Under the pieces are notes generated by a model that worked only from the letters and a program-made list of their open reading frames with translations, was not told the origin of the DNA and made no database searches. A DNA stretch of 5,742 bases from an uncultured Erysipelotrichaceae bacterium (lineage in GTDB: Bacteria; Bacillota_I; Bacilli_A; RF39; UBA660), in contig CADBSI010000045.1 in assembly GCA_902797275.1 (NCBI GenBank), positions 1 to 5,742 of the forward strand, read 5' to 3'. Numbering within the stretch: position 1 is the stretch's first letter; each line of letters starts with the position of its first letter. The position numbers and the translations under genes are program-made. Below are positions 5,302 through 5,742 of this stretch, piece after piece.

Positions 5302-5330
5302 TATATATCATATTATTATCGAAATTACAA
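5302..5330 (-). promoter_or_regulatory. Weak promoter candidate of the coiled-coil gene
   Basis: Minus strand TTGTAA (5330-5325), 17-base spacer, TATATA (5307-5302) preceded by TGA (extended -10 form). It would give a leader of about 80 bases. A perfect TATAAT at 5277-5272 with a poor -35 (TTATTA, 5300-5295) is an equal alternative. The surrounding sequence is too AT-rich to choose between them. Confidence 0.3.
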
Positions 5331-5360
5331 TATATAATACTTATATTTTTTACAATAAGA

Positions 5361-5388
5361 AAAAGCGTACATAAAAATGTATGCTTTT
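5361..5388 (-). terminator. Intrinsic terminator of ppdK
   Basis: Arms AAAAGCGTACAT (5361-5372) and ATGTATGCTTTT (5377-5388), given on the plus strand, enclose a four-base loop. On the minus strand the stem ends in a run of five T (5364-5360) after GC, 22 bases past the ppdK stop. One pair (5367/5382) is an A-C mismatch in ppdK mRNA but a G-U pair on the opposite strand. It separates ppdK from the coiled-coil gene. Confidence 0.8.
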
Positions 5389-5409
5389 AACAAGTTTTTT
5401 ATTTAATTA

Positions 5410-5742
5410 TTATTTAGTTGCTTTTATTGCAGCTTGAGCAGCAGCAAGACGAGCTATTGGTACTCTAAATGGACTACATGAAACATATGTTAAACCTACA
5501 TTATGGCAGAATTCAACACTTGATGGATCTCCACCATGTTCACCACAGATACCTAATTTGATATCAGGTCTTGTTTGTCTACCTAATTCAGCAGCCATTT
5601 TAACTAATTTACCAACACCAACTTGGTCAAGTTTAGCAAATGGATCATTTTCATAGATTTTCTTATCATAATATGAACCTAAGAATTTACCAGCATCATC
5701 TCTTGAGAATCCAAATGTCATTTGAGTTAAATCATTTGTTCC
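5410..5742 (-). CDS. ppdK: Pyruvate phosphate dikinase, C-terminal end (partial)
   Basis: The last 110 codons of PPDK, which interconverts pyruvate + ATP + Pi and PEP + AMP + PPi in central carbon metabolism. The frame is open to the window edge at 5742, so the N-terminal ATP-grasp and phosphohistidine domains lie outside. The visible part is the PEP/pyruvate-binding TIM-barrel end. It reads GTNDLTQMTFGFSRDDAGKF at the edge, then YENDPFAKLDQVGVGKLV, GICGEHGGDPSSVEF, and YVSCSPFRVPIARLAAAQA with the catalytic cysteine of the CSPFRVP motif (equivalent to Cys831 of the Clostridium symbiosum enzyme, from memory). The C-terminus (AAIKATK) is normal. The internal Met at 5721 is not the start. Coding sequence here is less AT-rich than its neighbours, as expected for a conserved, highly expressed enzyme. 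A terminator follows. Confidence 0.97.
   Translation of the reverse strand, partial: GTNDLTQMTFGFSRDDAGKFLGSYYDKKIYENDPFAKLDQVGVGKLVKMAAELGRQTRPDIKLGICGEHGGDPSSVEFCHNVGLTYVSCSPFRVPIARLAAAQAAIKATK

Noticed and set aside
1..5742. Mollicute genetic code with TGA as tryptophan
   Set aside because: The Trp codons read in yrzB and the acetyltransferase are TGG, and lspA stops at TGA where its family ends.
1..5742. Mobile element, CRISPR array, toxin-antitoxin, phage or riboswitch
   Set aside because: No terminal inverted repeats with a transposase, no regularly spaced repeats, no matching protein families and no recognisable structured leader were found; the genes are housekeeping types.

Overview
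The window is strongly AT-rich. Every convincing gene lies on the minus strand, so transcription runs from high to low coordinates. Gene content and order point to a low-GC Firmicute/Bacilli-type bacterium, for example an uncultured gut lineage near Erysipelotrichales/RF39; that placement is inference. The standard code fits: the Trp positions checked (yrzB and the acetyltransferase) are TGG, and lspA ends on TGA. This argues against a TGA=Trp Mollicute.

Layout in transcription order (right to left): the C-terminal end of pyruvate phosphate dikinase (ppdK, 5742-5410, cut by the window edge) with a hairpin terminator at 5361-5388; a coiled-coil protein resembling the DIP1984 family (5213-4713); a 337-base gene-free AT-rich spacer with an inverted repeat that could terminate transcription; a GNAT N-acetyltransferase (4375-3881); a 250-base gene-free spacer; lspA and rluD overlapping as a two-gene operon (3618 or 3627 to 2283); a membrane-anchored N-acetylmuramoyl-L-alanine amidase (2159-888); then ruvX and yrzB as a tight pair (726-24). 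A start codon at 19 may open the next gene of that operon.

Functionally this is mostly housekeeping: central carbon metabolism (ppdK), lipoprotein maturation (lspA), 23S rRNA pseudouridylation (rluD), cell-wall remodelling (amidase) and nucleic-acid processing (ruvX). lspA-rluD and ruvX-yrzB are conserved neighbour pairs in Firmicutes. The amidase between them has its own promoter region.

No mobile element, CRISPR array, tRNA, rRNA, riboswitch or novel defence-type system was found. The most interesting signals are regulatory. At ruvX, lspA and the acetyltransferase, a plausible promoter lies so close to the start codon that the predicted leaders are only about 9 to 18 nt. These leaders carry a (G)GTGAT motif, the 3' half of the extended Shine-Dalgarno sequence, instead of AGGAGG. 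In addition, a perfect 10-bp direct repeat with 20-bp periodicity overlaps the -35 element of the amidase gene.
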